Source of the DNA: Romboutsia lituseburensis DSM 797
GTDB lineage: Bacteria > Bacillota > Clostridia > Peptostreptococcales > Peptostreptococcaceae
Assembly (NCBI RefSeq): GCF_900103615.1
Contig: NZ_FNGW01000004.1
Span: 186,001 to 250,000, forward strand
Length of the DNA stretch: 64,000 nt
Direction: 5' to 3'
Part shown: piece by piece, positions 63,926 through 64,000 of the stretch
Position numbering within the stretch: the first letter of the stretch is position 1
How the letters are laid out: each line of letters begins with the position of its first letter
Translations under genes and position numbers: made by a program
The notes under the pieces: generated by a model
What the model saw: the letters and a program-made list of their open reading frames with translations, nothing else
Told to the model about the DNA's origin: nothing
The model's database searches: none

Positions 63926-64000
63926 ATGATAGCTTTAGACAAGAATACTTTTGAAGAAGAAGTTTTAAAACATGAAGGTGTAGTAGTTGTAGATTTCTGG
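63926..64000 (+). CDS. trxA: Thioredoxin, N-terminal part
   Basis: The first 25 residues, MIALDKNTFEEEVL to VVVVDFW, leading into the thioredoxin active-site strand (the CxxC motif lies beyond the window edge). AAGGGGGA precedes ATG 63926. The gene is cut by the end of the window and fits grdX-trxB-trxA order. Confidence 0.9.
   Translation, partial: MIALDKNTFEEEVLKHEGVVVVDFW

Overview
The window is a stretch of low-GC clostridial chromosome. Codons are strongly A/T-rich, Shine-Dalgarno sites are strong (AGGAGG or GGGGG types), and intrinsic terminators are plentiful. The endospore genes (yqfC, yqfD, cotJABC) together with an amino-acid-fermenting gene set (grdX-trxB-trxA behind a glycine riboswitch, indolepyruvate:ferredoxin oxidoreductase, butyrate-type kinase, pyruvate phosphate dikinase) point to a Peptostreptococcaceae-like Stickland fermenter. 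Genus is not resolved. I saw no tRNA, rRNA, CRISPR array, prophage or intact insertion sequence.

Layout. 1-18.4 kb is conserved housekeeping: the end of rpsU, yqeY, tspO, then the classic run yqfC-yqfD-phoH-ybeY-dgkA/PAP2-cdd-era-mgtE-yqzL-recO-(DUF4342)-glyQ-glyS-ccpN-ppsR-ppdK. 18.5-31.7 kb is mixed: a zinc ribbon protein, topB, dut, a secreted SH3b/NlpC-P60 cell-wall hydrolase with 231-bp tandem repeats, the cotJ spore-coat operon, a TtcA-like tRNA thiolase, a DEDDh exonuclease, a membrane MORN-repeat protein and an intracellular subtilisin. 31.8-39.3 kb carries ftsE-ftsX and their probable M23 hydrolase, a second exonuclease, a Hanks-type kinase coupled to a small protein, a small ferredoxin and a monofunctional glycosyltransferase. 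39.5-45.4 kb is amino-acid catabolism: aminotransferase, iorA-iorB, buk. 45.5-52.6 kb has cysteine-rich small proteins, a pentapeptide-repeat potassium channel, asnB, a HAD phosphatase and an M3 peptidase. 52.8-61.7 kb looks like an envelope-stress block: a two-component system, a FtsX-type ABC transporter, then an ECF sigma factor, a membrane anti-sigma candidate and an ABC-2 transporter. 62-64 kb is the start of the glycine reductase operon.

The least expected signals are non-coding. (1) On the minus strand at about 36692-36820 there is a candidate small RNA. It opens with a hairpin whose loop is CCCCT, carries five C-runs in A/U-rich context, and ends in a strong terminator that has its U-tract only in that direction. 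Its first C-rich stretch (UUAUUCCCC) is perfectly complementary to GGGGAATAA, which forms the ribosome binding site of four genes in this window. (2) A family of four diverged, structured intergenic repeats (about 55-105 bp) all lie in the same orientation, each just downstream of an intrinsic terminator. (3) A single-aptamer glycine riboswitch with terminator precedes grdX. (4) Three genes are too short for routine ORF finding: yqzL, a ferredoxin, and a 27-residue acidic, tyrosine-rich ORF with an ideal ribosome binding site.
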